Positions 33,301 through 42,377 are shown, counted from the stretch's first letter. The stretch: 64,000 nt of DNA from Parabacteroides sp900760525 (GCF_049860805.1 NZ_CP187555.1:4216001-4280000); one strand, 5' to 3'. The notes: generated from the letters alone by a model not told the origin. Translations and numbers: made by a program.

Positions 33301-33588
33301 AATCCGAACGGCACACGTCCGGGTTACTTCCAACCTCAAAGCTCTTGGGGTATCGGTGACTACTATGTAGATAAGACTTGGTTTATCCGTTGCCGTAATA
33401 TCACGTTGGGATATACGTTGCCTAAGACTTTGGGCAAAGGCTTGTTCTCTAACTTGCGCGTTTATGCCGATATCAATAATCCGTTCGTGATCACTCCTTA
33501 TGACGGTTTGGACCCGGAAACAGACAACTCAAATTATGCTTATCCCAATGTGAGAAGCTTTAGCTTCGGCGTTGATATTTCATTTTAA
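30397..33588 (+). CDS. SusC/RagA-family TonB-dependent receptor (locus 1)
   Basis: 1063 residues from ATG 30397. The frame is open to 30331, but the signal peptide (KIARPVSLMLMSAALLATGTALA) begins here, and 30331 lies in the inversion site palindrome. Order: signal peptide; CarboxypepD_reg domain (about 45-125, VVGASVVVKGTTNGMVTDMDGNF); TonB-box-like ALDEVVVIGYGTVKK; plug domain (AGKAAGLQANTVSAQPGGG, RIRGAASPSAG); 22-strand barrel ending in FGVDISF. It imports glycans through the outer membrane with its SusD partner 11 bp downstream. It lacks the STN domain needed to talk to a FecR anti-sigma, which agrees with the broken FecR upstream and promoter-inversion control. Confidence 0.95.
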   Translation: MLKIARPVSLMLMSAALLATGTALASDAESATPKVGISQQQTSLKGVVNDSFGPVVGASVVVKGTTNGMVTDMDGNFLLENVKNGDIIQISYIGYITQEIKYTGQATITVNLKEDTQALDEVVVIGYGTVKKSDLTGAVSQVKMDDEPIATVGSVSQVLAGKAAGLQANTVSAQPGGGTSFRIRGAASPSAGNDPLIIVDGFPVSDPGNMDVGKYNDGTKDNVLASINPNDIESIEVLKDASSTAIYGARAGNGVIIVTTKKGKSGKPNVKYSGSVSTQKLASNYEVLDASDWMSVRNSYYKEKWMRENKIGVYGGVDPSTVSPFVPKYSDADIANPVNNTDWMDGVTRNGFQTQHNVSISGGSEYTKYLVSGNYFKQNGVLENNGLTRFTGRVNLEQKLSKYVKTGINLTLSTNNYDNVPLGNGHAENASMLVAASQFNPLIAVKDANGDYCLNPEAAFMPNPISMLEITDKTRKKRILGTAFLEIEPIKDLILKANVGIDNNMQKRRTYLPTTTLYGAKEGGKADIGEFDKNDYLLELTAAYRKDIGKHSINGVVGYSFQSFNYESLYAGNSQFITDGFLYNNLGAGAYPKPSVGSSASKTEMASFFGRIGYTYAGKYLLTATLRADGASNFADNNRWGYFPSVALGWRFSEEAFMQNLQDVISNGKLRVSVGQTGNSNIGNKAISYYQVGNNNIFGGTEHKGVYLKQMGNPDLSWETTSEVNVGLDLGFINNRINVTAEYFYKVVSDLLDYRSLLSYQEVDKIAANIGETQSTGFELTINTRNFQQKDFTWNTDFTFSLYRDKWKDRGPYWKPSAYSFYDAPLRGWYGYLSDGLVQPGEEIAHMKGAIPGQVKLKDIDGYAYNEDGTMKVDKYGIPVKSGKPDGILNDADKVFYGCTDPGFMLGLNNTFTYKDFDLSFYFYGQFNMLNAGSYKDTWLTGDGQMNIDRLGTGYNMPVSVKEVWSNDNPNGTRPGYFQPQSSWGIGDYYVDKTWFIRCRNITLGYTLPKTLGKGLFSNLRVYADINNPFVITPYDGLDPETDNSNYAYPNVRSFSFGVDISF

Positions 33589-33599
33589 CAGATAAAAAT

Positions 33600-35090
33600 A
33601 TGAAGACGAAAAATATATTGATGAGCGGTCTGCTTGCTTCCGCCATGTTTATGTCTTGTACTCAGTTGGAGTCAGAGATGTACGATACCATAAACCCGGG
33701 TATATTTCCGAAAAATCAAGCGGATGCAGAAGCATTGGTGACTGCGGCTGCCTATTCACCGTTTAAATCCAATTGGTATAGTGGCTTGTTTACTGTAGCA
33801 TCCGGTGGTGTTCAAATCATGGGTGACATGGTGACTGATGTGGCTTATTGCCAATGGAATGACCCGTGTTGGCCTGATATGCTGAATGTGAATTTTACTG
33901 TAGCATCGCCCAATATCAGTGGCCCTTATGGTTATATGCGTGATATCAGTAAAATGACATTGACCGTAGACCGCATCAAAGATGTTCCTATGCCTGACGA
34001 TGTGAAAGAAAGGCTTATCGGTGAAATCCATTGTGGTAAAGGCTGGTTGGGCTATCTTCTGTACGACTGGTTCGGCCCGATACAGATTGCTTCGCTTGAA
34101 CAGTTGAACAATCCTTTGGTAGATGAAATTTTACCTCGCCTGAGCAAAGAGGATATGGTGAAGTTCATTGAAACGGAACTATTGGAAGCTATCAAGGTTT
34201 TGCCGAAAAACTACCCGGCAAGCGATCCTAATTACGGCCGTTTTACAGCAGGTTTGGCCTATACGGTTTTGATGAAGCTTTATATGCACGAAGGTGATTG
34301 GGTGAAAGCCGAACAATGTGCGCGTGAAATCATGAAATCGGATTATGGATATGCTTTGGTTCCGGAATACGCTGACATATTCACGTTGGAGAACGAACGG
34401 AATAGCGAGATTATTTTTGCTTGCCAGTCAGATCGTTCTGCCGGATCTATGGCTTTGTGGCAAGCACACGTGTTGCCCTCTGTCTATCCGACAAATAACC
34501 CGAATATTCAGAAGTGGAGCGGTTACCGTGTCCCGTGGTCTTTCTATAAGACTTTTGAAAAAGAAGATAAGCGTCTTGAAGTACTTGTCGGTGAGTTTAC
34601 AGGAACAGACGGTGTAATTTATAATGAAGAGAATCCGGGTAGCGTTTTGTGGGGTGGTGCACTTCCTATCAAATACGGAGAGGATCCGGAGGCAACAGGA
34701 GAAGCCAGTTCGGTTGACTGGATTGTCTATCGTTATGCAGACGTTTTGACCTCTTTGGCTGAAATTATTGTCCGTAAAGACAACGCAGTGTCTCAAGAAG
34801 CATTATCTTTGCTGAACACAATCCGTGAACGTGCAGGCATCAAACCTTATGGAATGGGTGACATCAACGGTGTACAGGATTTTCTGGACAAGGTGTTGCT
34901 TAACCGTGGGCAAGAATTTTGGTTTGAAGGTTTGCGCCGTACTGACCTTATCCGTCATGGCAAGTTTGTCGAATTTGCCAAGAAGTATAAAGGCTCAGTT
35001 GCTGCAGATAAACATATGGAATTAATGCCACTGCCTCAGAGCGTGATTGACCAAGGTAAGGGGCAGGTTATTCAGAATCCTGGGTATTAA
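33600..35090 (+). CDS. SusD/RagB-family glycan-binding lipoprotein (locus 1)
   Basis: 496 residues. A lipoprotein signal with lipobox MFMSC (Cys about residue 20) predicts outer-leaflet surface anchoring. The SusD-like N-terminal region follows (PGIFPKNQADAEALVTAAAYSPF), then TPR-type helices (GWLGYLLYDWFGPI, FTAGLAYTVLMKLYMHEGDWVKA). The C-terminal RagB/SusD block contains YRYADVLTSLAEIIVRKDN, RERAGIK and FWFEGLRRTDLIRHGKF. It captures oligosaccharide and caps the SusC barrel. It is 11 bp after susC and 17 bp before the next gene, so it belongs to one transcript. Confidence 0.95.
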   Translation: MKTKNILMSGLLASAMFMSCTQLESEMYDTINPGIFPKNQADAEALVTAAAYSPFKSNWYSGLFTVASGGVQIMGDMVTDVAYCQWNDPCWPDMLNVNFTVASPNISGPYGYMRDISKMTLTVDRIKDVPMPDDVKERLIGEIHCGKGWLGYLLYDWFGPIQIASLEQLNNPLVDEILPRLSKEDMVKFIETELLEAIKVLPKNYPASDPNYGRFTAGLAYTVLMKLYMHEGDWVKAEQCAREIMKSDYGYALVPEYADIFTLENERNSEIIFACQSDRSAGSMALWQAHVLPSVYPTNNPNIQKWSGYRVPWSFYKTFEKEDKRLEVLVGEFTGTDGVIYNEENPGSVLWGGALPIKYGEDPEATGEASSVDWIVYRYADVLTSLAEIIVRKDNAVSQEALSLLNTIRERAGIKPYGMGDINGVQDFLDKVLLNRGQEFWFEGLRRTDLIRHGKFVEFAKKYKGSVAADKHMELMPLPQSVIDQGKGQVIQNPGY

Positions 35091-35107
35091 TGCCAATTTA
35101 ATATAGA

Positions 35108-37174
35108 ATGAATAGTTTTAGTAAAATAATCATGTTAATAGGGGGGAGCTTATGCAGCTTCCCCCTGTTTGCTCAACAGATAGAGCATAAGATAAGCCCT
35201 TCGACAGGGGCAGTGGCGAAAATAAGTATTGCAGGTGATAAACAGGACATGAACTGGCTGTTGGAAACCAACGGCCGGCAATATCCGTGGATTGTCGATT
35301 CCCATAGTTGGGGATTGGGCTATTTTTCGGAAACGGTGAATGGCATCACCCATGCACGGACTTGGAAAACTCCGGTGGGTATTGCGGAAGATGGCACGGT
35401 CACTTATATGTCCGGCAATATCCGCATCGACGTGAAGCGAAAGTTGGAGAATGGTGAATTGAAAGAAGAATATATCTTTACCAACCGGGGAACACAGAAC
35501 GCTTACCTTTCAGGTATAGGGATTTATACGCCTTTCAATGATAATTATCCGGATGCCATGACTTGTGTAAACTCGCGAACCGATGCCCATATTTGGGTAG
35601 GTGGCAACGGTGCATATGTAAATGCTATGCGTATGGGCGGAAAAGCTCCTCATTTGGGCTTGGTGCTGCAGGAAGGGACTATTGATGGGTATGAGGTGAA
35701 TGAACGTAATTATGCGGCATTCTCCAACTTTCGCGGATTGTTTTCCTTGAATCCAAAGGATATGAGGCTGAAACCGGGCGAACAACAGAAAATTGCATGG
35801 GTAGTGTTTTCCCACGAGGGAGAAGAAGACTTCCGTAACAAGGTGCTTGCTCATGGTAATGTTTGGGTTGAAGCAGAGAAATATGTGATTGAGAAAGGGG
35901 AAACGGCAAAGGTGGTCCTTCACAGTAATAAGCCGTTGGCCAAGTTGTATGCACAAAAGAACGGGGTGACTGTCCCTGTCAAACAAGAAAATGGCCAGTG
36001 GATTATTGAAAGCAAGATGGAGCAACCGGGGGATGTCCGTTTTGACTTTTATTATGATGGAGGGAAAAACACGCACGCCCAATGTTTGGTTATCAGTGGG
36101 GAGAAAGAACTGGTAGATAGACGTGTGAATTTTATTATCGACCATCAGCAAATGAATGATAAGTCTGATCCTCGCTATGGGGCTTATATGGTTTATGACA
36201 ACGAAACAGACGAACTTTTCCTTAATGACCGCCCTACGGTCAGTTTCCATGACCGGGATGAAGGGGCTGAGCGTTTGGGCATGGGAGTTTTGCTTTTGAA
36301 ACAATATAGGTTGACCCGTGACAAAAAAATAAAGGAATCGATTCTGAGGTATTATAAATTCATCCGGGAAGTTCTTCAAGATAAAGACTACACGACATGG
36401 TCAACAGTAGATCATAAAGGCCGGAACAGGGGATATAATTATCCGTGGGTCGCTAATCTTTACTTTGAAATGTATAAAGCATTCGGAGACAAGCAATATT
36501 TGACAGACGGATATGAAACCATGCAAGCCATGTTCCGCCATTTCGGATATGGCTTCTACGCCATTGACATACCCATTTCCATTGGACTTCAGACGTTGAA
36601 AGGAGCAGGTATGAAGAAAGAGTATGAAGATTTGAAAGAAGACTATTTGAAAATTGGAGATACTTATATCAAGAATAGTCTGAACTATCCAAAACATGAG
36701 GTGAATTTTGAACAAAGTATTGTTGCCCCCTCTATCATGGTTCTTACCCAACTATATTTGGAAACCGGAATGCAGAAATATTTGGATGAGGCAAAGAAGC
36801 AGATGCCGGTTTTGGAGGCATTCGGTGGCAGACAACCCAGTTTTCATCTGAATGAGGTGGGAATACGCCATTGGGATGGCTATTGGTTTGGCAAATATGA
36901 GACTTGGGGTGATACGTTCCCGCATTACTGGAGTACGTTGACTGCTGCTGCATATCACTACTATTCATTGTGTACAGGCGACAAATCTTATCAAAAAAGA
37001 GCCGAGAATATTGTAAGAAACAATCTTTGTTTATTCTTTGAGGATGGTAAAGCTTCTTGTGCTTATATGTATCCCAATAAAGTGAATGGAGTCAGAACCG
37101 GTTTTTACGATCCTTTCGCGAATGACCAAGATTGGGCTTTGGTTTATTATCTGCTTGTAAATGGGAAAAAATAA
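35108..37174 (+). CDS. Putative (alpha/alpha)6-toroid glycosidase, family unassigned
   Basis: 688 residues with a signal peptide (IIMLIGGSLCSFPLFAQQ). The N-terminal ~330 residues are beta-sandwich-like. The C-terminal half (about 340-685) has repeating helical hairpins with aromatic motifs (TTWSTVDHKGRNRGYNYPW, RHWDGYWFGKYETWGDTFPHYWS, FYDPFANDQDWALVYY), typical of six-hairpin glycosidases or polysaccharide lyases. I cannot assign a CAZy family, and a GAG-lyase-like role is possible. The position between SusD and GH89 implies it acts on the same glycan. It overlaps an earlier possible GH89 start but ends just before the chosen one. Confidence 0.6.
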   Translation: MNSFSKIIMLIGGSLCSFPLFAQQIEHKISPSTGAVAKISIAGDKQDMNWLLETNGRQYPWIVDSHSWGLGYFSETVNGITHARTWKTPVGIAEDGTVTYMSGNIRIDVKRKLENGELKEEYIFTNRGTQNAYLSGIGIYTPFNDNYPDAMTCVNSRTDAHIWVGGNGAYVNAMRMGGKAPHLGLVLQEGTIDGYEVNERNYAAFSNFRGLFSLNPKDMRLKPGEQQKIAWVVFSHEGEEDFRNKVLAHGNVWVEAEKYVIEKGETAKVVLHSNKPLAKLYAQKNGVTVPVKQENGQWIIESKMEQPGDVRFDFYYDGGKNTHAQCLVISGEKELVDRRVNFIIDHQQMNDKSDPRYGAYMVYDNETDELFLNDRPTVSFHDRDEGAERLGMGVLLLKQYRLTRDKKIKESILRYYKFIREVLQDKDYTTWSTVDHKGRNRGYNYPWVANLYFEMYKAFGDKQYLTDGYETMQAMFRHFGYGFYAIDIPISIGLQTLKGAGMKKEYEDLKEDYLKIGDTYIKNSLNYPKHEVNFEQSIVAPSIMVLTQLYLETGMQKYLDEAKKQMPVLEAFGGRQPSFHLNEVGIRHWDGYWFGKYETWGDTFPHYWSTLTAAAYHYYSLCTGDKSYQKRAENIVRNNLCLFFEDGKASCAYMYPNKVNGVRTGFYDPFANDQDWALVYYLLVNGKK

Positions 37175-37175
37175 T

Positions 37176-39332
37176 ATGAGATTCTTCCATATCTTCGGCA
37201 TGCTGCTCATTGCGTTTGCCGTAAATGCGGCTTCCCCTATCGAAGGGTTGCTGGAACGTATCGACAAAGGTGCGTCGCGTAAATTTGTGATTGAACAGGT
37301 GAAATCTCCTGTCGATTTCTTTGAGCTCGACCAGAAAGGTGACAAGGTCATGATTCGAGGCAATAATTATGTGAGTATCGCGACCGGGCTGAACTGGTAT
37401 CTGAAATATCATGCCGGAATTCATCTTTCCTGGAACGGCATGCAAGCCGAATTGCCGGAAGTCTTGCCGGCAGTGAAGCTGAAGGAACGCCATGAGACGG
37501 ATATGAAATACCGCTATGACTTCAACTATTGTACCTTCTCTTATACGATGGCTTTTTGGGATTGGGCGCGTTGGGAAAAGGAGATTGACTGGATGGCATT
37601 GCATGGCATCAATCTACCATTGGCAATGGTCGGGACAGACGGTGTCTGGTATAATGTGTTGAGCAAGTTAGGCTACACAAAGACGGAAATCAACGAGTTC
37701 ATCGCTGGTCCCGGCTTTCAGGCTTGGTGGTTGATGAATAACTTGGAAGGTTGGGGCGGCCCGAATCCGGATAGCTGGTATAAACAGCAAATTGCTTTGC
37801 AGAAAAAGATCGTGAAGCGAATGCGTGAATACGGTATCGAACCGGTATTCCCCGGTTACTCCGGCATGGTTCCCCATAACGCAAAAGAAAAGTTGGGCTT
37901 GAATGTCTCTGATCCGGGGTTATGGAACGGATACCGCCGTCCGGCTTTTTTACAGCCGACAGATCCGCGTTTCGAAGAGATCGCTTCTCTCTATTATAAG
38001 GAGATGAACAAATTGTATGGCAAAGCGAACTATTATAGCATGGACCCGTTCCACGAAGGCGGAAGTATTGCCGGAGTGGATCTGGATGCTGCCGGAAAGG
38101 CCATCATGCAGGCGATGAAGAAGAATAACCCGAAAGCCGTTTGGGTGGCTCAGGCATGGCAGGCGAACCCACGCCCGAAGATGATCGGGAATTTGGAGGC
38201 AGGAGACTTGATCGCGTTGGATCTGTTTGCGGAAAGCCGTCCGCAGTGGGGAGATCCTGCATCTACTTGGTATCGGAAGAACGGATTTGGACAGCATGAC
38301 TGGATTTACTGTATGTTGCTGAACTATGGTGGAAACATCGGGCTGCATGGGAAGATGAAGCATGTGATTGATGAGTTCTATAAGGCGAAGGAAAGTCCTT
38401 TCAGCAAAACATTGAAAGGAGTCGGCATGACAATGGAGGGAAGTGAAAATAATCCGGTTATGTTCGAACTATTGACAGAGCTGCCTTGGCGTTCGCAACG
38501 TTTCGACAAGGATCAGTGGTTGAAGGCATATACGGTAGCCCGTTACGGAAAGAGCAACCCCGTTGTGCAGGATGCCTGGATACTGTTGAGCAACTCCATC
38601 TATAACTGCCCGGACGCAAATACGCAACAGGGAACCCATGAGTCAGTATTCTGTGCCCGTCCTACCGAACATCCGTATCAGGTTTCGAGTTGGTCGGAGA
38701 TGAAAGACTATTATGATCCGAACGATGTGATCCGTGCTGCCACCATGATGGTATCTGTCTCCGATCAGTTTAGGGGAAACAATAATTTCGAGTATGACCT
38801 GGTCGATATCGTCCGCCAGGCAATCGCCGAGAAAGGGCGTCTTACGGAGAAGGTGGTTGAGGCCGCTTTTGTTGCCGGCGATAAAAAGCTGTATAAAGAC
38901 GCTTCAGATCGTTTTCTGCGTTTGATCGTGTTGCAGGATGAACTGCTGGCAACACGTCCTGAGTTTAAGGTCGGAACCTGGATCGCCTGCGCTCGCAGTC
39001 TCGGAAATACCCCTGAAGAAAGGGATCTGTACGAATGGAACGCCCGTGTGCAGATTACGACTTGGGGCAACCGGTTGGCGGCCGACGAAGGAGGCTTGCG
39101 CGATTATGCCCATCGTGAATGGAACGGCATTCTGAAAGATTTCTATTATATGCGCTGGAAAACCTGGTTCGATTATCAGATTCGGCTTTTGGATGGTGAA
39201 AAAACAGCGGCGATCGACTTTTATGCAATCGAGGAGCCTTGGACCAAGCAGACAAATCCTTATTCAAATGAACCGGAAGGTGATTGTATTCCGACAGTAC
39301 AACGTATATTTGCGGAAATATTCGGGAAATAA
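37176..39332 (+). CDS. GH89 alpha-N-acetylglucosaminidase
   Basis: 718 residues from ATG 37176, one base after the upstream stop codon, chosen because the signal peptide (RFFHIFGMLLIAFAVNAA) starts there; an ATG at 37161 is in frame. NAGLU-type architecture: small N-terminal domain, (beta/alpha)8 barrel with FNYCTFSYTMAFWDWARWE and WWLMNNLEGWGGPNPDSW, then an all-helical C-terminal domain. Two candidate catalytic Glu occur in MDPFHEGGS and MTMEGSENNPVMFELL. GH89 enzymes release terminal alpha-GlcNAc, as on gastric-type mucin (alpha-1,4-GlcNAc caps) or heparan fragments. With GH31 and GH110 in the window, mucin-type O-glycans are the better guess. Confidence 0.95.
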   Translation: MRFFHIFGMLLIAFAVNAASPIEGLLERIDKGASRKFVIEQVKSPVDFFELDQKGDKVMIRGNNYVSIATGLNWYLKYHAGIHLSWNGMQAELPEVLPAVKLKERHETDMKYRYDFNYCTFSYTMAFWDWARWEKEIDWMALHGINLPLAMVGTDGVWYNVLSKLGYTKTEINEFIAGPGFQAWWLMNNLEGWGGPNPDSWYKQQIALQKKIVKRMREYGIEPVFPGYSGMVPHNAKEKLGLNVSDPGLWNGYRRPAFLQPTDPRFEEIASLYYKEMNKLYGKANYYSMDPFHEGGSIAGVDLDAAGKAIMQAMKKNNPKAVWVAQAWQANPRPKMIGNLEAGDLIALDLFAESRPQWGDPASTWYRKNGFGQHDWIYCMLLNYGGNIGLHGKMKHVIDEFYKAKESPFSKTLKGVGMTMEGSENNPVMFELLTELPWRSQRFDKDQWLKAYTVARYGKSNPVVQDAWILLSNSIYNCPDANTQQGTHESVFCARPTEHPYQVSSWSEMKDYYDPNDVIRAATMMVSVSDQFRGNNNFEYDLVDIVRQAIAEKGRLTEKVVEAAFVAGDKKLYKDASDRFLRLIVLQDELLATRPEFKVGTWIACARSLGNTPEERDLYEWNARVQITTWGNRLAADEGGLRDYAHREWNGILKDFYYMRWKTWFDYQIRLLDGEKTAAIDFYAIEEPWTKQTNPYSNEPEGDCIPTVQRIFAEIFGK

Positions 39333-39353
39333 CATAACAACATAGAATATATC

Positions 39354-40949
39354 ATGACACATAAAACAATCTGTCTTCTTTTACTGGCTCTTCTGGCATT
39401 GCCTGGTTTTGCCGGGAGTAAGTACGAATCGAAAATAGCCTCTCTCGAAGGAGAAAAATGGTGGGGCGGAGCGGTCGGTTTGGGATCGAAGATGCCTTTT
39501 GAAGGGGATCTGCGTCTGTTCGACCTTTCGGCCGAGAACCTGAACAACCAGAATGTGCCGCTTCTGCTTTCTTCGGAAGGACGGTATATCTGGAGCAACA
39601 AGCCGTTCGCTTTTAAGGTAGAGAATGGTGAGTTGCGCCTTTATTCCGATTATGAGAAGATGGAGCCTATCCTGGCGGGCCGTACGCTGAAAGACGCTTA
39701 TCTGGCCGCTTCCGCCAAGCATTTCCCGCCGTCGGGGCAGTTGCCCGACCCGCTGTTCTTCTCCATGCCGCAGTATAACACCTGGATTGAGTTGATGTAC
39801 AACCAGAACCAGGCGGATATATTGAAGTATGCCGATAACGTGTTGGAGAACAACTTTCCGGTCGGTGTCTTCATGGTGGATGACAACTGGCAGAAATACT
39901 ATGGGAACTTTGACTTTAAACCCGAACGTTTTCCCGATCCGAAAGGGATGATCGACCGCCTGCACCGGCAAGGGTTCAAGATCATGTTCTGGATCTGCCC
40001 GTTTGTCAGCCCCGACAGTCCGGAGTTTCGCGAATTGCAACAGAAAGGTTACCTGATCAAGAAGAAGGGGACGGATGCTGCGGCTATCATCCCCTGGTGG
40101 AACGGCTACAGTGCCTGTTATGACCTGAGCAATCCCGCCGCTGCCGAACATCTGAAACAACAGTTGCGCGGCATGCAGGAGAAATACGGGGCGGACGGAT
40201 TTAAGTTCGATGCCGGTGATATCGGCCATTATGATGATCCCGGCTTGGAGTTTTACGATAAGTCGGCTACCTCGGTCGATATGTGTGAATATTGGGCAAA
40301 GATCGGGTTGGATTTCCCGTTCAACGAATACCGTGCCGGTTGGAAGATGGGGGGCGAGGCCCTGGTTCAACGCCTGGGCGATAAGGATTATTCGTGGAAT
40401 GCGGTCGGTTTGCTTATCCCCGACATGATTGCTGCCGGGTTACTGGGCTATGCCTATGCCTGTCCCGATATGATCGGTGGCGGACAATTCGGTTCTTTTC
40501 TGGGTGTAGACCAGACGAAGCTCGACCAGGAGTTGATTGTCCGTTCCTGCCAGGTGCATGCCTTGATGCCGATGATGCAGTTTTCCGTAGCTCCCTGGCG
40601 TATCCTCGATGAAAAGCATCTGGCGATCTGTCGCGATTATGCCCGTCTGCATGAAAAGATGGGCGCTTATATCCTGGAACAGGCGCATCATGCTGCCGAA
40701 ACCGGTGAACCGATCATCCGGCATATGGAATACGCTTTTCCGCACCAGGGATTCGTCGATTGCAAGGATCAGTTCATGTTGGGCGACAAATATCTGGTTG
40801 CCCCGGTACTGACAAAAGAGCATACCCGCAAAGTGATGCTGCCCAAAGGCGTATGGCTGGACGATACGGGCAAAAAGTTCAAGGGACCGAAAACGATCGA
40901 AGTGACGGCTCCTCTGGAGCGCCTGCCTTGGTTCGAAAAAATAAAGTAA
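39354..40949 (+). CDS. GH31 family glycosidase
   Basis: 531 residues, shorter than many GH31 enzymes because C-terminal domains are reduced. Signal peptide ends near GFAG. The TIM barrel contains NFPVGVFMVDDNWQKYYGNF, the substrate-pocket strand FKIMFWICPFVSPDS, and the nucleophile motif GADGFKFDAGD (Asp about residue 286). The tail LGDKYLVAPVLTKEHTRKVMLPKG is the proximal beta domain. GH31 members retain configuration and cleave alpha-glucosides, alpha-xylosides, alpha-galactosides or alpha-GalNAc. In this neighbourhood an alpha-galactosidase or alpha-N-acetylgalactosaminidase activity is plausible but not shown by sequence. Last gene of locus 1; an IS110 copy sits directly downstream. Confidence 0.9.
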   Translation: MTHKTICLLLLALLALPGFAGSKYESKIASLEGEKWWGGAVGLGSKMPFEGDLRLFDLSAENLNNQNVPLLLSSEGRYIWSNKPFAFKVENGELRLYSDYEKMEPILAGRTLKDAYLAASAKHFPPSGQLPDPLFFSMPQYNTWIELMYNQNQADILKYADNVLENNFPVGVFMVDDNWQKYYGNFDFKPERFPDPKGMIDRLHRQGFKIMFWICPFVSPDSPEFRELQQKGYLIKKKGTDAAAIIPWWNGYSACYDLSNPAAAEHLKQQLRGMQEKYGADGFKFDAGDIGHYDDPGLEFYDKSATSVDMCEYWAKIGLDFPFNEYRAGWKMGGEALVQRLGDKDYSWNAVGLLIPDMIAAGLLGYAYACPDMIGGGQFGSFLGVDQTKLDQELIVRSCQVHALMPMMQFSVAPWRILDEKHLAICRDYARLHEKMGAYILEQAHHAAETGEPIIRHMEYAFPHQGFVDCKDQFMLGDKYLVAPVLTKEHTRKVMLPKGVWLDDTGKKFKGPKTIEVTAPLERLPWFEKIK

Positions 40950-41010
40950 TCTATGTTCCCAACCAAATAAACGGAAAGATTTTAAAACAAATTAAGAATA
41001 TTGCAAAAAT

Positions 41011-42009
41011 CTAAGCCGTTTGGTCGAAAGTTTGGTTCCTGACCAATGCACAGATTCGATGTATCAGTTTGTTTCTAATATTGTTTATAACTAAATTATG
41101 ATGCTTCCCCTCTTCTCTTTTGCGCCTGTAATATTCTCTTAATATTGGATCATGTATGGCAGCGGTTCGTGCCGCTTGGGTGAGTAGCGTGTTTAGTTTT
41201 TTATTGGCAAATCCACTTGTCTTGGCATTGCTTTTGACACTGGAGCCGGAGGTTCGTTGGAACGGTACCACTCCCGCATAGCAGGCCAGCTTGCGCGGAT
41301 CGTCAAAACAGGTGAAGTTTTCGGTATAAACGATCAAAGCAAGGGCGTTGACAAAAGCCACGCCTTTGATGGATGTAATACGCTCATAATTGTTTTTGAT
41401 CTCCTCTTCACTGTTGATCAGATCCATTATTTCCTTTTCCACATCTTTTATTTCACGGTTCAAGTTATCCACTTGTGTCAGGCTATGTTGATATATGTAA
41501 TCTGTTGCGTGATTCCCTTTTAGGACCGAATGGAGTTCTTTGGCATGTACCAATGCTTCATTTTTCATTTTCACCAATAAATCACGGAATGTGAAAAATG
41601 AGTGCAGCGCCCGGATGGTTTCCGTATTGGGGGTATAGACCTTGGCCATATCCTCGAAACGGCAAGCGTATTGTGCGATCAGCAATGAATCCAATTTATC
41701 GTTTTTCCCGCGTTGCATGCCGCTGCTGTGTTTGATCCTGTAAGGATGTTCCAGCCACAGTGTATAACCCTCGTGCGCGAGAGTGTTACTCAAACAAACG
41801 CTGTAAAGTCCCGTGTTCTCACCGCAAAAGAGCATCTGATCTTTGCCTGTCTGCGGATAGCTATCACAAAGCCATGCCAACAGACTCTCATGTCCGGCAA
41901 CATCATTACTGAACTCACGGTGGACACCTGAAGATATGTTTTCTTTCTCTATCACACTTACATCTACTTTTTTCTTGGAGAAATCAATCCCGATAAATAA
42001 TTTATTCAT
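41011..42009 (-). CDS. IS110-family DEDD transposase
   Basis: 332 residues from ATG 42009; the frame continues to 42084 but the family N-terminus is NKLFIGIDFSKKKVDVSV. The N-terminal RuvC-like DEDD domain shows Asp in GIDFSKK, Glu in CGENTG and the Asp pair in GKNDKLDSLLIA. A coiled-coil linker (about 150-200) leads to the C-terminal transposase_20 domain with RITSIKGVAFVNALALIVYT and LACYAGVVPFQRTSGSS (catalytic Ser region). These enzymes act as RNA-guided recombinases using a bridge RNA from the element's own end. Complete and probably functional. Confidence 0.95.
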   Translation of the reverse strand: MNKLFIGIDFSKKKVDVSVIEKENISSGVHREFSNDVAGHESLLAWLCDSYPQTGKDQMLFCGENTGLYSVCLSNTLAHEGYTLWLEHPYRIKHSSGMQRGKNDKLDSLLIAQYACRFEDMAKVYTPNTETIRALHSFFTFRDLLVKMKNEALVHAKELHSVLKGNHATDYIYQHSLTQVDNLNREIKDVEKEIMDLINSEEEIKNNYERITSIKGVAFVNALALIVYTENFTCFDDPRKLACYAGVVPFQRTSGSSVKSNAKTSGFANKKLNTLLTQAARTAAIHDPILREYYRRKREEGKHHNLVINNIRNKLIHRICALVRNQTFDQTA

Positions 42010-42200
42010 ACCTTTATATTGTTTTTGGATTAACCGAAAGCAGGAATGGGCTACTACTCTAAATGATATCCTATTATATATCAATAATCTATTTAGTCTT
42101 TGCCTGCTTGACTAACGGAAGTCTGTTACAATAACTAGTCTTTAAAGACTATCGTTTTCCATTAGTGTACTTCCGTTAGTCGGTTAATTTAGTTTCTTCA
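42010..42200 (-). ncRNA. Candidate IS110 bridge RNA
   Basis: The ~200-nt leader upstream of the transposase on the minus strand contains a -7 box (TATCTTTG, plus coordinates 42206-42213). Just inside is a long stem, GACTAACGGAAGT (42110-42122) with its complement (42169-42181). It encloses a smaller perfect palindrome AGTCTTTAAAGACT (42137-42150) and unpaired loops. Position (5' side of the transposase gene) and stem-with-internal-loops layout match bridge RNAs of IS110-type elements. The exact ends and the guide loops are not resolved. Confidence 0.55.
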
Positions 42201-42205
42201 TACAA

Positions 42206-42213
42206 CAAAGATA
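42206..42213 (-). promoter_or_regulatory. -7 box for the IS110 leader RNA/transposase
   Basis: TATCTTTG on the minus strand, 197 bp before the transposase ATG and just outside the structured leader. Confidence 0.5.
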
Positions 42214-42293
42214 TAAATTAACCTCAGCTTCTTGCTTTACGCAAACTTAGAATAGTCTATAGCCTGTTCCCATACGGACTATAGGACAGGAAG

Positions 42294-42336
42294 AAAAAGG
42301 TTATAGGGAAATACTGAATATCCTATAACCTTTTTT
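42294..42336. terminator. Stem-loop terminator before the ECF sigma gene
   Basis: AAAAAGGTTATAGG (42294-42307) pairs with CCTATAACCTTTTT (42322-42335). It is A-rich before and T-rich after, so it can work in both directions, insulating locus 2 from locus 1/IS110. A further imperfect repeat (AGTCTATAGCCTGT / ACTATAGGACAG) lies at about 42254-42290. Confidence 0.75.
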
Positions 42337-42377
42337 GTTGAAAATTTGTACTATCTTTATCGGCGAAAAGAGACATT

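Larger units (their letters stand above)
40950..42240 (-). mobile_element. IS110-family insertion sequence (boundaries approximate)
   Basis: The element comprises the transposase at 41011-42009 plus a structured non-coding leader to about 42215. IS110 elements lack classic terminal inverted repeats and long target duplications, so the ends cannot be fixed from one copy: the right end lies in 40950-41010 and the left end in about 42210-42260. It separates locus 1 from locus 2 without visibly breaking a gene. Confidence 0.75.
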
